This document shows, piece by piece, positions 63,513-64,000 of a stretch of 64,000 nucleotides of DNA. The translations under genes were made by a program, and so were the position numbers. The DNA is from CAVWGP01 sp963754645. Lineage in GTDB: Bacteria; Pseudomonadota; Alphaproteobacteria; Bin65. The notes beneath the pieces are model-generated. The model was not told where the DNA came from and ran no database searches. It saw nothing but the letters and a program-made list of their open reading frames with translations. Position 1 is the first letter of the stretch; each line of letters begins with the position of its first letter. The DNA lies in assembly GCA_963754645.1 (NCBI GenBank), contig CAVWGP010000004.1, positions 1,302,001 through 1,366,000 of the forward strand, written 5' to 3'.

Positions 63513-64000
63513 TTAACGCGGACGTGTCGCGGTCCGCGCGCCTGTCAGCGCCAAGTCGACCCGGCTGGCATCGACCCTGCCGTCTCCGACACCGGCGCGA
63601 ATTTGCGCCCGGTCGACGCCGAGGTTGATCAGCCCGTTGACGATCGTATTCGTGCGCGCTTGAGCATTGGCCCGCCGCGCCGCATCGTCGCCCTCCGCTC
63701 GGGCGCCGTGCCCGACGACAACGATGACGCCGCCAAGCTGGCGCTGCAAATTGGCGGCTCGGACAATCAACACGCCGCTGCCCTCCGGCAAAGTTGTCGC
63801 GTTGCGCTGGAACACGATGGAACCGATGCCGCCGCCGGGGGCGAGAACCGTCGCGGGTTGGCCCGCCGTGGCGCCCGGCGGCCGTGCCGCGCGCGGATCG
63901 ATCACCGTCGGCCGCGTATCGCCCGAATCGAAATTCGTCGTGCGCTCTTCCGTCGCGACCGGACCCGCGACATGACGCGCATTGGCGCGATCCGCCAGCA
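63513..64000 (-). CDS. OmpA C-terminal-like domain protein, 5' end outside window
   Basis: The frame is open from 63513 to the window edge, so only the last 161 residues are seen. The C-terminal part looks like an OmpA/MotB-type domain (IGSIVFQRNATTLPEGSGVLIVRAANLQRQ, VVVVGHGARAEGDDAARRANAQARTNTIVNGLINLGVDRAQIRAGVGDG), which binds peptidoglycan, preceded by an unstructured Pro/Ala/Arg linker. A GTG at 63905 is an internal candidate start, but the frame continues upstream without a stop. It lies 15 bp after the aminotransferase ATG, on the same strand, so it would read into that gene. Confidence 0.72.
   Translation of the reverse strand, partial: LADRANARHVAGPVATEERTTNFDSGDTRPTVIDPRAARPPGATAGQPATVLAPGGGIGSIVFQRNATTLPEGSGVLIVRAANLQRQLGGVIVVVGHGARAEGDDAARRANAQARTNTIVNGLINLGVDRAQIRAGVGDGRVDASRVDLALTGARTATRPR

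Overview
The window is GC-rich, densely packed bacterial chromosome with many ATGA stop/start overlaps. Gene content (heterotetrameric sarcosine oxidase, glnB-glnA behind a sigma-54 type promoter, aerobic CO-dehydrogenase-like cox genes with MoCo maturation factors, a TAXI-type TRAP transporter, and the block aminotransferase-hom-glpX-recJ) points to an alphaproteobacterium, probably a soil or freshwater heterotroph near Rhodospirillales or Rhizobiales. There is no phage, transposase, CRISPR array or rRNA. One tRNA gene (Glu, UUC) is present.

Layout. 1-5.9 kb (minus): small protein, soxB, soxD, soxA, soxG and the start of an N-methylhydantoinase-like gene, i.e. N-methyl amine / possible creatinine-hydantoin catabolism. 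6-8 kb (minus): glnB-glnA nitrogen control. 8.1-14.4 kb: two aminotransferases, a HAD dehalogenase-like protein, an unknown Cys-containing protein and an ALDH7-type aldehyde dehydrogenase. 14.6-27.8 kb: three Ser/Thr kinases of one bacterial subfamily (one heavily frameshifted kinase-FGE fusion, one kinase/coiled-coil/Sel1 protein, one intact kinase-FGE fusion). They flank a molybdenum hydroxylase operon ending in a homologue of 2,5-dihydroxypyridine dioxygenase, which suggests N-heteroaromatic ring catabolism. 27.9-31.1 kb (minus): TAXI TRAP transporter. 31.2-42.3 kb (plus): form-II cox cluster coxG-(45 aa membrane protein)-coxS-coxL-coxM-coxD-coxE, two XdhC-like halves, a MoCo cytidylyltransferase, and a membrane [2Fe-2S] class III adenylyl cyclase. 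42.3-47.9 kb: small secreted or TPR/Sel1 proteins, a TIGR00725/LOG-like protein, a GST, and two matching CRP-like promoters, one of which seems to drive a small terminator-ended RNA. 48-57.5 kb: oligopeptide ABC transporter plus M81 peptidase, divergent from an M20 deacylase and an aspartoacylase-like hydrolase. 57.5-64 kb (minus): OmpA-like protein, aminotransferase, homoserine dehydrogenase, GlpX, methyltransferase, RecJ.

Seven genes are broken by frameshifts (soxA, ALDH, kinase 1, the dioxygenase homologue, the TRAP permease, the MoCo transferase, and a membrane protein at 47 kb). In six of them a single extra base, mostly in a short homopolymer, restores full-length homology when ignored. 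This looks more like sequence error than gene decay; kinase 1 has about four shifts and may be a true pseudogene.

The most interesting leads are the paired CRP-like promoters with identical spacing and the sRNA-like transcript near a cyclase that could respond to redox state, the kinase cluster with FGE-like domains lacking catalytic cysteines, a hairpin that hides the Shine-Dalgarno of kinase 3, and the hydroxylase/dioxygenase operon.
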